Numbered from the stretch's first letter, positions 36,673-46,101 are shown. The stretch is 64,000 nt of DNA from Marinirhabdus sp963793275 (GCA_963793275.1 CAWBZL010000003.1:1488001-1552000), one strand, 5' to 3'. Translations and numbers: made by a program. The notes: a model not told the origin generated them from the letters alone.

Positions 36673-37100
36673 AATATTATATTCAATTTAGTTTTTACTG
36701 AATTATCTCCAGCGTTGTTGCTATTTAAATTCAATGGCAAGCTACTAATAACCAATGGGATCAACCTCTATCTTTTCTGGTAGGAAAAGAAAATATATGA
36801 ATTCGTATAGGCTTCAATAGGTAACATTTATCTGGAATACTGTTAAAAAGTCTTAGCATAGAAAGCTGTTCTTGTTATGAAAAATTTAAACTTATTTATT
36901 ATGCACGCATAGTAAATTTCCGTATCTTTGATTTTAATATTAGAATATATTGGGCTTATAAAAACAGCTCAGCTTCCGGTGCCGGCACTATAAATTGTAT
37001 AATAATTGAATGAGCGAAGCGAAAAACAGATCCACTGTTTACTATAGTGGATTTCCCAATTAACAATTAAACCTTCGCGCATACTGAGCGGAGATGAAGC
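36673..37100. promoter_or_regulatory. Divergent intergenic region and leader of the MarR/beta-oxidation operon
   Basis: No gene is supported in these 428 bases. TATCTTTG at 36923-36930 is a promoter -7 match for the MarR gene. Downstream of it are a perfect 10-base palindrome, GTGCCGGCAC (36979-36988), and an inverted repeat ATCCACT (37030-37036) / AGTGGAT (37046-37052) with a 9-base spacer. Such dyads are the type of site MarR proteins bind, so they are candidate operators for autoregulation; they could also be plain hairpins. Confidence 0.45.
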
Positions 37101-37571
37101 ATGAAAGAAAAAACAATAGACTATATATTAAGGAGTACCTGGATGGCGGTGCAAAAATTATATAACGAAGAGGCAGGAAAAAAAGGAAGCACTATGGCAA
37201 CCGGTTTTGCACTCATAAGTATAGACCCCGAAGAGGGCACGCCTTCTACGATGCTGGGGCCTAAAATGGGGATGGAAGCCACTTCCCTATCGCGTACCCT
37301 TAAAAAAATGGAAGAACAGGGTTTAATTGATAGACGTCCCAATCCGGAAGATGGTCGTGGTGTGCTCATTCATTTAACCGAATTTGGTCGCGAAATGCGT
37401 ATCTTCTCAAAAGCAGTAGTTTTAGGTTTTGACGAAGCCGTTCGTGCGAACATTTCAGAACAAGACCTTCATACGTTTAAAAGAGTTGCGGCCACTATGA
37501 TGGAACTAATTAACAACAAAAAAATATATTCAAATTCTGAAGTAAGAATGCAGAATTCTGAAATAAAATAA
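37101..37571 (+). CDS. MarR family transcriptional regulator
   Basis: The 156-residue winged-helix protein contains the MarR core. The recognition helix region reads GMEATSLSRTLKKMEEQGLIDRRPNPEDGRGVLIHLTEFG, with the wing in the DGRGVLIHLT segment. It lies 55 bases upstream of the hydratase/dehydrogenase fusion and heads the beta-oxidation cluster. By analogy with other fatty-acid regulators it probably represses the operon until acyl-CoA accumulates; the ligand is inferred, not seen. The last 17 residues look like a non-conserved tail. Confidence 0.9.
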   Translation: MKEKTIDYILRSTWMAVQKLYNEEAGKKGSTMATGFALISIDPEEGTPSTMLGPKMGMEATSLSRTLKKMEEQGLIDRRPNPEDGRGVLIHLTEFGREMRIFSKAVVLGFDEAVRANISEQDLHTFKRVAATMMELINNKKIYSNSEVRMQNSEIK

Positions 37572-37626
37572 TTTAAAAAAATTAGAAGTATCTATTTCTA
37601 TACTTCCTAATGTATAATCAAATAGT

Positions 37627-40035
37627 ATGTCAAAAAGAAGAATTAATAAAGTAGCAGTAATCGGTTCCGGAATCATGGGAAGCGGTATCGCGTGTCATTT
37701 CGCCAACATTGGTGTGGAAGTACTTTTATTGGACATTGTCCCGAAAGAACTTAATGACAAGGAAAAGGCAAAAGGAATTACAATGGATAGTCAGACGTTT
37801 CGCAACCGCTTGGTGAACGACGCCTTACAAACCTCCATTAAATCCAAACCAGCACCACTCTATCACGAAGATTTTGCCAAGCGTATCACCACTGGAAATA
37901 TGGAGGATGATATCGCTAAGGTGAAAAACGTAGACTGGATTATTGAAGTGGTGGTGGAAAGACTGGATATTAAAAAACAAGTATTCGAAAACCTTGAAAA
38001 GCACAGAACGCCGGGAACATTAATTACGTCCAACACCTCAGGAATCCCTATAAAATTTATGAGTGAAGGTCGAAGTGAAGATTTTCAGCAACATTTTTGT
38101 GGAACCCACTTTTTTAACCCACCACGCTATTTAAAATTATTCGAAATCATTCCGGGACCTAAAACAGATCCTGAAGTTTTAGAATTTTTAAACAGCTACG
38201 GAGAACAATTCTTAGGTAAAACTACGGTAATTGCAAAAGACACCCCTGCCTTTATAGGGAACCGCATTGGAATCTACGGCATTCAGGCTATGTTCCATCT
38301 GGTAAAAGACATGGGATTAACCGTAGAAGAGGTAGATAAATTAACCGGCCCGGTGATAGGACGCCCAAAATCTGCCACTTTCCGTACGGTAGATGTGGTA
38401 GGCTTAGACACTTTAGTGCACGTTGCCAATGGTATTTACGACAATGTACCCGATGACGAAGAACACGAAATGTTTAAACTTCCTGGCTTCATTAAAACCA
38501 TGATGGATAACAAGTGGTTGGGAAGCAAAAGCGGACAAGGATTCTACAAAAAAGTAAAAAATGATGATGGTTCTTCTGAAATTTTAGGACTGGATTTAGA
38601 TTCGTTAGAATACCGTCCGGCTAAAAAAGCAAAATTTTCTACGCTTGAAAAAACCAAATCGGTTGATAACGTAGCGGATCGTTTTCCTATTTTGATTGAA
38701 GGAGATGACAAAGCAGGCGAATTTTACCGAAGAAATTTCGGAGCGATGTTCGCTTATGTTTCACACCGTATCCCAGAAATAACCGATGAGCTGTACAAGA
38801 TCGATGATGCCATGAAAGCAGGTTTTGGATGGCAGCACGGTCCATTTCAGATTTGGGACGCTATAGGGGTTGAAAAAGGAATGGAACTTATTAAGGAAGC
38901 TGGAAAAAAAGTAGATGGATGGGTTCAGGAAATGCTGGATGCGGGTGTAAAATCGTTTTACACGGTAAAAGAAGGAAATACTTATTATTATGACATTCCG
39001 AAGAAATCACACGTAAAAGTACCAGGACAGGACGCTTTTATAATTTTGGACAACATTCGTGAAACAACTGAAATTTTCAGTAATAGCGGCGTTTCAGCAC
39101 AAGATATGGGTGACGGAATTTTAAACGTAGAATTCCGCAGTAAAATGAACAGCATTGGAGGCGATGTTCTGGCAGGAATTAACAAAGCCATAGATCTCGC
39201 TGAAGAAAAATATGATGGGTTGGTGATTGGAAACCAGGGCACTAATTTTTCAGTTGGAGCCAACATTGGAATGATCTTTATGATGGCTGCAGAGCAGGAA
39301 TATGACGAACTGAACGCTGCCATAAAATATTTTCAGGATACCGTAATGCGTTTGCGTTACTCTTCTATCCCAACAGTAATGGCACCGCACGGAATGACCC
39401 TGGGTGGTGGTTGCGAATTAACGTTACACGCAGATCGTGTTGTAGCCGCAGCAGAAAGTTATATTGGCCTAGTAGAATTTGGCGTTGGAGTAATTCCCGG
39501 CGGAGGAGGTTCCAAAGAAATGGCTTTAAGAGCAAGTGACTCCTTTAAAAAGGACGATGTAGAGTTAAACAGGTTACGCCAGCACTTCCTAACGGTAGCT
39601 ATGGCTAAGGTATCTACCAGTGCACACGAAGCGTACGACCTGGATATTCTAAAACACGGAAAAGATATTGTAGTAGTAAATACAGCCAGACAACTAGCCA
39701 CCGCAAAGGCAGTGGCAAGGCAGATGGCAGATATTGGATATACAAAGCCACCTACGCGAAACGATATAAAAGTTTTAGGAAAGCAGGCTCTGGGTATGTT
39801 CTATGTAGGAACAGATAGTATGGAAGCAAGTAAATACATTAGCGAACACGATCAGAAAATAGCAGACAAGCTAGCCTATGTAATGGCTGGTGGTGACTTG
39901 AGCGAGCCTACCTTGGTAAGTGAGCAATATTTACTGGATCTGGAACGGGAAGCTTTTTTAAGTTTAACAGGAGAACGTAAGACTTTAGAAAGATTGCAAC
40001 ATATGATACAAAAAGGGAAACCTTTGAGAAACTAG
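37627..40035 (+). CDS. 3-hydroxyacyl-CoA dehydrogenase / enoyl-CoA hydratase fusion
   Basis: The 802-residue protein has the dehydrogenase first: KVAVIGSGIMGSGIACHFAN at residues 8-27, SNTSGIPI and FCGTHFFNPPRYLKLFEIIPG, and a C-terminal helical half up to about residue 430. A crotonase domain follows at about 450-660, with GLVIGNQGTNFSVGANIGM and GGGCELTLHADRVVAAAESYIGLVEFGVGVIPGGGGSKEMA. This order is the reverse of E. coli FadB, where the hydratase is N-terminal. It should catalyse hydration and NAD-dependent oxidation of enoyl-CoA. It lies in an operon with MarR, thiolase and acyl-CoA dehydrogenase. Confidence 0.94.
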   Translation: MSKRRINKVAVIGSGIMGSGIACHFANIGVEVLLLDIVPKELNDKEKAKGITMDSQTFRNRLVNDALQTSIKSKPAPLYHEDFAKRITTGNMEDDIAKVKNVDWIIEVVVERLDIKKQVFENLEKHRTPGTLITSNTSGIPIKFMSEGRSEDFQQHFCGTHFFNPPRYLKLFEIIPGPKTDPEVLEFLNSYGEQFLGKTTVIAKDTPAFIGNRIGIYGIQAMFHLVKDMGLTVEEVDKLTGPVIGRPKSATFRTVDVVGLDTLVHVANGIYDNVPDDEEHEMFKLPGFIKTMMDNKWLGSKSGQGFYKKVKNDDGSSEILGLDLDSLEYRPAKKAKFSTLEKTKSVDNVADRFPILIEGDDKAGEFYRRNFGAMFAYVSHRIPEITDELYKIDDAMKAGFGWQHGPFQIWDAIGVEKGMELIKEAGKKVDGWVQEMLDAGVKSFYTVKEGNTYYYDIPKKSHVKVPGQDAFIILDNIRETTEIFSNSGVSAQDMGDGILNVEFRSKMNSIGGDVLAGINKAIDLAEEKYDGLVIGNQGTNFSVGANIGMIFMMAAEQEYDELNAAIKYFQDTVMRLRYSSIPTVMAPHGMTLGGGCELTLHADRVVAAAESYIGLVEFGVGVIPGGGGSKEMALRASDSFKKDDVELNRLRQHFLTVAMAKVSTSAHEAYDLDILKHGKDIVVVNTARQLATAKAVARQMADIGYTKPPTRNDIKVLGKQALGMFYVGTDSMEASKYISEHDQKIADKLAYVMAGGDLSEPTLVSEQYLLDLEREAFLSLTGERKTLERLQHMIQKGKPLRN

Positions 40036-40074
40036 TTCTGAGTGGTAAGTGGTGAATAGTGTGTACTGAGAAAA

Positions 40075-40422
40075 ATGAATAAAGTAGAGGATTTAATTAT
40101 TTGAAAAAAAGCAATAGAACTGGCGAGGGAAGTTTATAAACTTTCAGCAGGCCTTCCGGATGATCAAAAATTTGGATTGAGTTCTCAAATTAAACGATGT
40201 GCTGTTTCAATTGCTTCAAATATTGCTGAAGGAGCTGGTAGAAATTCAAACAAGGAATTTAAATATTTCTTGAGCATAGCGAATGGGTCCGCTTACGAGT
40301 TACAAACTCAGTTAATTCTCATTGGAGATCTCGAACTAATAGAAATAGAATATATAAAACCATTAATAGAATTATGTATTGAAATACAAAAAATGAATTA
40401 TTCCTTTCAAAAGAAATTATAA
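40075..40422 (+). pseudogene. Four-helix-bundle (S23/IVS-type) protein with in-frame TGA at codon 10
   Basis: From ATG 40075 the frame reads MNKVEDLII, then TGA at 40102-40104, then KKAIELAREVYKLS and onward to 40422, giving 115 codons. Homologues of this family typically start with a motif like DLxxWQKAxxLAxxVY, so the TGA sits exactly where a conserved tryptophan (TGG) is expected. SSQIKRCAVSIASNIAEGAGRNSNKEFKYFLSIANGSAYELQTQLIL is the family core and is intact. A shorter product from TTG 40177 would lack helix 1. The family, first known from 23S rRNA intervening sequences, is widespread in Bacteroidota as stray insertions, and here it interrupts the fatty-acid operon. Confidence 0.82.
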
Positions 40423-40459
40423 TCTCATAACTCAATACTAAAAACTCAATACTAAATTT

Positions 40460-41650
40460 ATGAAAACAGCATATATAGTAAAAGCATACAGAACCGCCGT
40501 AGGAAAAGCACCTCGTGGTGTGTTTAGATTTAAGAGAGCCGATGATCTGGCAGCAGAGACTATTCAGTATATGATGAAGGAACTGCCCAATCTGGATAAA
40601 AAACGAATTGACGATGTGATCGTTGGTAACGCAATGCCGGAAGGTTCACAAGGATTAAATTTCGGCAGATTGATCTCATTAATGGGGTTGGATATTGTAG
40701 ACGTTCCAGGTATGACAGTGAATCGTTTTTGTTCTTCAGGAGTTGAAACCATTGCTATTGCAGCAGCTAAGATCCAATCTGGGATGGCAGATTGTATTAT
40801 AGCAGGTGGAGCTGAAAGTATGAGCAGTGTACCTATGTCCGGATACAAACCAGAATTAAACTACGACATTGTAAAAAATGGTCACGAAGATTACTACTGG
40901 GGTATGGGTAACACTGCCGAAGCAGTAGCAAACCAGTTTAAGGTATCCCGTGAAGATCAGGATGAATTCGCTTACAACAGCCATATGAAAGCATTAAAGG
41001 CTCAGGCAGAAAACCGTTTTCAGGATCAGATCGTTCCTATTGAAGTTGAAGAAACCTATGTAGATGATAACGGTAAAAAAGCGACAAAAAAATATACCGT
41101 AAATAAAGATGAAGGTCCGAGGAAAGGAACAAGTCTTGAGGCGTTGGCAAAATTACGCCCTGTTTTCGCAGAAGGCGGAAGTGTAACCGCAGGAAATTCT
41201 TCACAAATGAGTGATGGTGCTGCGTTTGTAATGGTGATGAGCGAAGCTATGGTAAAAGAATTAAACATAGAGCCAATCGCCAGAATGGTAAACTACGCCG
41301 CGATGGGTGTAGAACCACGTATTATGGGAATAGGGCCTGTAAAAGCAATACCAAAAGCATTACAACAAGCCGGTTTAAAGCAGGACGATATAAAGCTTAT
41401 TGAATTAAATGAAGCCTTTGCTTCTCAAAGTCTGGCTGTAATTCGTGAACTTGGCTTAGACAAGGACATTGTAAATGTAAACGGAGGCGCCATTGCCTTA
41501 GGGCACCCATTGGGTTGTACCGGAGCCAAACTTTCGGTACAATTATTCGATGAGATGCGCAAGCGAAATATGCAAGGACAGCACGGTATGGTGACTATGT
41601 GCGTAGGAACCGGGCAGGGAGCTGCTGGAATTTTTGAATTTCTAAAATAA
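40460..41650 (+). CDS. Acetyl-CoA C-acyltransferase (3-ketoacyl-CoA thiolase)
   Basis: The 396-residue thiolase has all catalytic motifs: the acylated Cys91 in NRFCSSGVE, His349 in GGAIALGHPLGCTGAK, and the second Cys381 in MCVGTGQGA. NEAFASQSLAVIRELGL is also typical. It performs the last step of beta-oxidation, cleaving 3-ketoacyl-CoA with CoA to acetyl-CoA. It lies between the disrupted four-helix-bundle gene and the acyl-CoA dehydrogenase and is transcribed with them. Confidence 0.95.
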   Translation: MKTAYIVKAYRTAVGKAPRGVFRFKRADDLAAETIQYMMKELPNLDKKRIDDVIVGNAMPEGSQGLNFGRLISLMGLDIVDVPGMTVNRFCSSGVETIAIAAAKIQSGMADCIIAGGAESMSSVPMSGYKPELNYDIVKNGHEDYYWGMGNTAEAVANQFKVSREDQDEFAYNSHMKALKAQAENRFQDQIVPIEVEETYVDDNGKKATKKYTVNKDEGPRKGTSLEALAKLRPVFAEGGSVTAGNSSQMSDGAAFVMVMSEAMVKELNIEPIARMVNYAAMGVEPRIMGIGPVKAIPKALQQAGLKQDDIKLIELNEAFASQSLAVIRELGLDKDIVNVNGGAIALGHPLGCTGAKLSVQLFDEMRKRNMQGQHGMVTMCVGTGQGAAGIFEFLK

Positions 41651-41664
41651 AAAAGATAAAAGAA

Positions 41665-41746
41665 TATGGAGTATAGAATATGGACTCCATTTCTTTAAAA
41701 CACAAAATAACATTAGAGAACGAGTAGTCCATATTCCATACTCTAT
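41665..41746. repeat. Imperfect 21-bp inverted repeat in the intergenic spacer
   Basis: ATGGAGTATAGAATATGGACT at 41665-41685 pairs with 41726-41746; only two positions differ and both can form G-U pairs in RNA. The loop is 40 bases. It fills the spacer between thiolase and acyl-CoA dehydrogenase genes. No U-tract follows, so it is more likely a dispersed palindromic element or an mRNA-stabilising stem than a terminator. Confidence 0.6.
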
Positions 41747-41766
41747 CCTCTGTATTCTTAATAAAA

Positions 41767-43575
41767 ATGGCAACAGAAACAATAAACAAAGACATCCTCC
41801 GCGGAGGTCAATTTTTAGTAAAGGAAACTCCATGCGAAGATATCTTCACACCAGAAGATTTCAGCGAGGAACAACGTATGATGAAAGAAGCGGTGATGGA
41901 ATTTAACGACCGCGAAATTGTCGCAAAAAGAGACCGGTTTGAAGCAAAAGACTATGCTTTAACCGAAGAAGTAATGCGTAAAGCAGGAGAATTAGGCTTT
42001 TTAAGCGTAGCCGTACCTGAGGAATTAGGCGGTCTGGGAATGGGTTTTGTTTCTACTGTATTAACCTGTGATTATATTTCCAGCGGTACAGGGTCTTTTT
42101 CTACAGCTTTTGGAGCACATACCGGAATTGGTACAATGCCCATTACACTCTATGGAAACGAAGAACAAAAGAAAAAATATGTACCAAAACTAGCCACAGG
42201 AGAATGGTTTGGAGCGTATTGCTTAACAGAACCAGGTGCGGGAAGTGATGCCAACAGCGGTAAAACCAAAGCGGTACTTTCTGAAGATGGAAAACACTAT
42301 CTTATTAATGGTCAAAAAATGTGGATCTCCAATGCTGGTTTTTGCGATATAATGATCGTTTTTGCGCGTATTGGTGACGATAAAAATATTACTGGTTTTA
42401 TTGTTGAAAACGATAAGGACAACGGGATCTCCATGGGCGAAGAAGAACATAAGCTCGGGATTAGAGCCTCCTCTACCCGTCAGGTTTTCTTTAACGATAC
42501 GAAAGTACCTGTAGAAAATATGCTCGCGGGACGTGGTGAAGGATTCAAAATAGCGATGAATGCCTTAAATGTTGGACGTATAAAACTGGCGGCTGCGTGT
42601 TTAGACTCACAACGCAGGGTAACTTCTACTGCGGCTCAATATGCAAACGAGCGTAAACAATTTAAAACACCCATCGCAAGTTTTGGAGCTATTAAGTTGA
42701 AATTGGCCGAAATGGCTACCTCAGCATATGCCGGAGAAAGTGCTACGTACAGAGCTGCAAAAAATATTGAAGACAGAATTAATCTTCGAATGGAAGCCGG
42801 TAACTCACACCAGGAAGCAGAGTTAAAAGGTGTTGAAGAATACGCTATTGAGTGTTCTATTTTAAAAGTGGCAGTTTCTGAAGATATTCAGAATTGCGCC
42901 GATGAGGGAATCCAAATTTTTGGAGGTATGGGCTTTAGTGAAGATACCCCAATGGAAGCTGCCTGGAGAGATGCCCGTATTGCCCGTATCTACGAAGGTA
43001 CTAACGAGATTAACCGTATGCTTGCGGTAGGAATGCTCGTAAAAAAAGCTATGAAAGGACACGTAGATCTTTTAGGGCCTGCGCAGGCGGTGGCAACAGA
43101 GCTTACCTCAGTTCCATCGTTTGAAACTCCGGACTTTAGTGAATTATTTGCTGAAGAAAAAGATATGATTAAGAAGCTGAAAAAAGTCTTCTTAATGGTA
43201 GCAGGTAGTGCCGCTCAAAAATACGGTGAGGAATTAGAACAACACCAACAGACATTAATGGCGGCTGCCGATATTTTAATTGAAATCTATCTGGCAGAAA
43301 GTACGATCCTGAGAACTGAAAAGAATGCAAAGCGTACCAGCGAAGCGGAACAGGAAATTCAGATTGCAATGTCTAAATTGTATTTGTACCACGCAGTTGA
43401 TATTATTTCAGTAAAAGCGAAAGAATCTATAATCTCTTTTGCCGAAGGTGACGAGCAACGTATGATGCTTATGGGCTTAAAACGTTTCACAAAGTATCAA
43501 AATATGCCAAACATAGGCGGAATGCGTAAAATGATCGCCGAGAAAGTTTCAGCAGAAGGGAAATATCCTTTCTAA
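41767..43575 (+). CDS. Acyl-CoA dehydrogenase, long (VLCAD-like) form
   Basis: The 602-residue flavoprotein has the N-terminal helical, middle beta and C-terminal helical domains of the family, plus an extra C-terminal helical extension of about 170 residues as in very-long-chain enzymes. CLTEPGAGSDAN and KMWISNAGFCD are the FAD/substrate motifs, and ARIYEGTNEINRM places the likely catalytic base Glu410 and the conserved C-terminal motif. It catalyses the first beta-oxidation step. It ends the operon with a strong terminator. Confidence 0.94.
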   Translation: MATETINKDILRGGQFLVKETPCEDIFTPEDFSEEQRMMKEAVMEFNDREIVAKRDRFEAKDYALTEEVMRKAGELGFLSVAVPEELGGLGMGFVSTVLTCDYISSGTGSFSTAFGAHTGIGTMPITLYGNEEQKKKYVPKLATGEWFGAYCLTEPGAGSDANSGKTKAVLSEDGKHYLINGQKMWISNAGFCDIMIVFARIGDDKNITGFIVENDKDNGISMGEEEHKLGIRASSTRQVFFNDTKVPVENMLAGRGEGFKIAMNALNVGRIKLAAACLDSQRRVTSTAAQYANERKQFKTPIASFGAIKLKLAEMATSAYAGESATYRAAKNIEDRINLRMEAGNSHQEAELKGVEEYAIECSILKVAVSEDIQNCADEGIQIFGGMGFSEDTPMEAAWRDARIARIYEGTNEINRMLAVGMLVKKAMKGHVDLLGPAQAVATELTSVPSFETPDFSELFAEEKDMIKKLKKVFLMVAGSAAQKYGEELEQHQQTLMAAADILIEIYLAESTILRTEKNAKRTSEAEQEIQIAMSKLYLYHAVDIISVKAKESIISFAEGDEQRMMLMGLKRFTKYQNMPNIGGMRKMIAEKVSAEGKYPF

Positions 43576-43611
43576 AACAAATAGTTAAGTTCAATTAAAT
43601 ATAGTTATAAC

Positions 43612-43640
43612 AACCGTTCTTGAAAGAGAACGGTTTTTTA
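43612..43640 (+). terminator. Intrinsic terminator of the beta-oxidation operon
   Basis: AACCGTTCT (43612-43620) pairs perfectly with AGAACGGTT (43627-43635) around a six-base loop, followed by a T-run. Confidence 0.9.
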
Positions 43641-43759
43641 TTGCATCTATATTTCCGAAGAAAAACTGAGTACCACAGTTGCATACTGTCACTTATTTTA
43701 GCAATTTATTAATAGACCTCTTGTAATGCTTTCGCTAACTTTAATAAAAAATTTAAAGT

Positions 43760-44500
43760 ATGAAAAACAAGACAGTTATTATTACGGGAGCCGGTTCCGG
43801 ATTAGGTAAAGCCATTGCCATTCGATTTGCAAAAGAAAAAGCAAATGTTATCGTGAGCGATATTGATGAAGAAGCAGCAAAAAAGGTGGTAAAAACCATA
43901 GAAGAGAAAAAAGGAACTGCCCATTTTATTAAAGCAGACACTTCTAAACCAGAAGAGGTAGAAGCTCTGGTTAAAAAAACAGTGAAAAAATTTGGTCATT
44001 TACACTATGCTGTAAATAATGCTGGCATAAGTGGAGAAATGGCACCCACGGCAGATTATCCGCTGGAAAGCTGGAAAAATGTAATTGACATAAATTTGAG
44101 CGGAGTATTATATGGTTGTAAATACCAGATTCCGGAAATTATAAAAGCTGGTGGAGGTGCCATTGTAAATATGGCTTCTATGTTGGGCTCTGTAGGTTCG
44201 GCAAACTCGGTAGCGTATGTGGCAGCAAAGCACGGGGTTGTAGGACTTACTAAAACCGCAGCACTGGAATATGCGAAGGAAGGCGTTAGAATAAATTCGG
44301 TAGGACCCGGGTATATTGAAACGCCACTACTGGATGTACTAGACAAAGAGCAAAAAGAAGAACTTGTGGCAGCACACCCCATTGGAAGATTAGGAAAACC
44401 CGATGAGATTGCAAATCTTGTTTTCTGGCTTTGTTCTAAGGAGGCCAGTTTTGTAACAGGATCGTATCATATAATTGATGGTGGCTACACGGCACAGTAG
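43760..44500 (+). CDS. SDR family oxidoreductase
   Basis: The 246-residue classical SDR has TGAGSGLG at residues 9-16, NNAGISGEMAP, and the catalytic YVAAK with Tyr153 and Lys157. The C-terminal GRLGKPDEIANLVFWLCSKEASFVTGSYHIIDGGYTAQ is typical of glucose 1-dehydrogenase-like and 3-oxoacyl-reductase-like SDRs. The substrate is undetermined. It lies just after the beta-oxidation operon but behind its terminator, so a shared pathway is only a suggestion. Confidence 0.9.
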   Translation: MKNKTVIITGAGSGLGKAIAIRFAKEKANVIVSDIDEEAAKKVVKTIEEKKGTAHFIKADTSKPEEVEALVKKTVKKFGHLHYAVNNAGISGEMAPTADYPLESWKNVIDINLSGVLYGCKYQIPEIIKAGGGAIVNMASMLGSVGSANSVAYVAAKHGVVGLTKTAALEYAKEGVRINSVGPGYIETPLLDVLDKEQKEELVAAHPIGRLGKPDEIANLVFWLCSKEASFVTGSYHIIDGGYTAQ

Positions 44501-44535
44501 TTTACCAGGATTCGGAAATTTTTTACTATAAACAA

Positions 44536-44563
44536 ACCGCTTTTGCATAAAGGCGGTGTTTTT
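44536..44563 (+). terminator. Intrinsic terminator after the SDR gene
   Basis: ACCGCTTT (44536-44543) pairs with AAA-GCGGT (44549-44557, one bulged G), followed by a GTTTTT run. Confidence 0.65.
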
Positions 44564-44589
44564 AAATGTAATTTATCTTAAAATCCCGG

Positions 44590-45003
44590 TTAGCTCTTTA
44601 CCAACGTAAGCACCTTTTTCTTTACTTTCAACTCAACCGATTCATAAGCGCCTTGTTGTATTTTTTTGATCTGATTCTTTTCAATATCGAAACTAATTTG
44701 AGTAGCGTTACGTTGCAATGGTTTTGCGTATTCGCTTTCAAATTCCAGCATAGAAGCTTTTAAAACTATATCGCCAGCTTTACTTTTAAACGTAATAGTT
44801 GCTCCCTTCTTACTTTTTAGCTCTTGCACGGTTATAAATAAAGATTCAAAAAAATAATAGTCGTTTAATTCCTGAAAACCGCCATAAAGGAGCATATTTT
44901 CTGCCTCCGCTAATTTTTCACCATCTACAGTTGTCATTGCTTTTTCTACTTCGGCATTGGGGATGGTAGTCACTTTTTTAGAACCAAATATCTTTTGTAA
45001 CAT
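44590..45003 (-). CDS. Small soluble protein of unknown function
   Basis: The 137-residue protein lacks a signal peptide or membrane helix. It has a short helical N-terminal part with PNAEVEKAMTTVDGEKLAEAENMLLYGG, then a beta-rich region with several lysine-rich strands (LKSKKGATITFKSKAGDIVLKA; VELKVKKKVLTLVKS). I do not recognise the family. It is transcribed alone toward the SDR gene. The beta-strand content suggests a small domain-sized cytoplasmic protein. Confidence 0.7.
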   Translation of the reverse strand: MLQKIFGSKKVTTIPNAEVEKAMTTVDGEKLAEAENMLLYGGFQELNDYYFFESLFITVQELKSKKGATITFKSKAGDIVLKASMLEFESEYAKPLQRNATQISFDIEKNQIKKIQQGAYESVELKVKKKVLTLVKS

Positions 45004-45021
45004 AATAATTTTTTTACATAC

Positions 45022-45139
45022 TGAAATTTTAGAATGTTGTAATAATTTCAGCTAAATAAGTATGGTTTCAAAAGTAAGGATACTTGATAGATTGTACCAA
45101 GCTATTTTGTATTTCTATTATTTTGAAATTTTAGAATGT
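45022..45139. repeat. 16-bp direct repeat flanking a divergent intergenic region
   Basis: TGAAATTTTAGAATGT occurs at 45022-45037 and again at 45124-45139, 102 bases apart, between two divergent genes. It may be a binding site or the scar of a small duplication. Nothing else is seen here. Confidence 0.45.
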
Positions 45140-45225
45140 CAACAATTAAAACATATCCCAATTTAAAGCTTCTGAAGGTATTTTGGCACAATCTTCGTAC
45201 CTTAACATTCCTAAAAAATAAGTTG

Positions 45226-46101
45226 ATGAAATTACTGCCCTTTTTCATTTTTATCATTGCTACTTTTTCAATTGCGCAACCCAATACCGATGTGTATGTC
45301 ATGGAACTGGCAAAAACAGATACTACGTTTACCATTTCTAATTTCAAGAATATTTCGGCTAGTGACGGGTATGACAATCAGCCATCATTTTCAGATAATA
45401 ATAAACTATTGTACGCGGGTAGTGAAGATGGGCAGACGGAGATTCAGTTATATTATATTTCAGAAGAAACCCAACATCGCATTAACGCAACAACACCAGG
45501 GGGCGAATACTCTCCAAAACTTATGCCGGATGGTAAACACGTGGCGGCGGTTAGATTGGATACTACTGGTTTTCAACGGCTTTATAAATATGATTTCACA
45601 AATCCCAAGAATGGCGATGACCAAATGCTTTTGAGCGAATTAGAGATAGCCTATTATGCCTTTTATGACGAGGATTGGATCGTAGCGTCTATTCTTTCCG
45701 GAAATCAATTAGACCTTGTCATAGCCAATATTCCAAAAGATCAGGCAGGATTATACGCAGAAAATGTAGGACGTTCCATCCATAAAGTTCCCAATACTAC
45801 TACGGTAAGTTACACGGTGATAAATGAAGAAAAAAACCACGATGTTTTTATTGTTGACGTAAACAAAGCCGAAGATACCTATTTTGTTTGCCAGCTTCCC
45901 GTAGGCATCCAGGACCACACCTGGATGGACGCAACTACCCTGCTGTTGGGAAGTGGTTCTAAATTATATCTCTACGATCTTTTTGGCCCCGGCGAATGGG
46001 TTGAAGTTGCAGATCTTTCGGAAGATAATATTACAAATATTACCCGTATTGCGGTAAGTCCGGACGGAAAACACATAGCCCTGGCGGCCGAAGCAAAATA
46101 A
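45226..46101 (+). CDS. Secreted TolB/WD40-like beta-propeller protein
   Basis: With ATG 45226 the protein has 291 residues and a clear signal peptide (MKLLPFFIFIIATFSIAQ). The domain shows TolB/PD40-like repeats: GYDNQPSFSDNNKLLYAGSEDG, GEYSPKLMPDGKHVAAVR and a last TRIAVSPDGKHIALAAE. The extra 30 residues from ATG 45137 would push the signal peptide inward, so the later ATG is preferred. It probably acts as a periplasmic propeller; no enzymatic function is visible. Confidence 0.8.
   Translation: MKLLPFFIFIIATFSIAQPNTDVYVMELAKTDTTFTISNFKNISASDGYDNQPSFSDNNKLLYAGSEDGQTEIQLYYISEETQHRINATTPGGEYSPKLMPDGKHVAAVRLDTTGFQRLYKYDFTNPKNGDDQMLLSELEIAYYAFYDEDWIVASILSGNQLDLVIANIPKDQAGLYAENVGRSIHKVPNTTTVSYTVINEEKNHDVFIVDVNKAEDTYFVCQLPVGIQDHTWMDATTLLLGSGSKLYLYDLFGPGEWVEVADLSEDNITNITRIAVSPDGKHIALAAEAK

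Noticed and set aside
36979..37063. 17-codon frame from ATG 37010 in the MarR leader as a possible leader peptide
   Set aside because: It overlaps the inverted repeat, has no amino-acid bias, and nothing supports translation.
45022..45139. Direct repeat as target-site duplication of a mobile element
   Set aside because: The 102 bases between copies hold no transposase or terminal inverted repeats.
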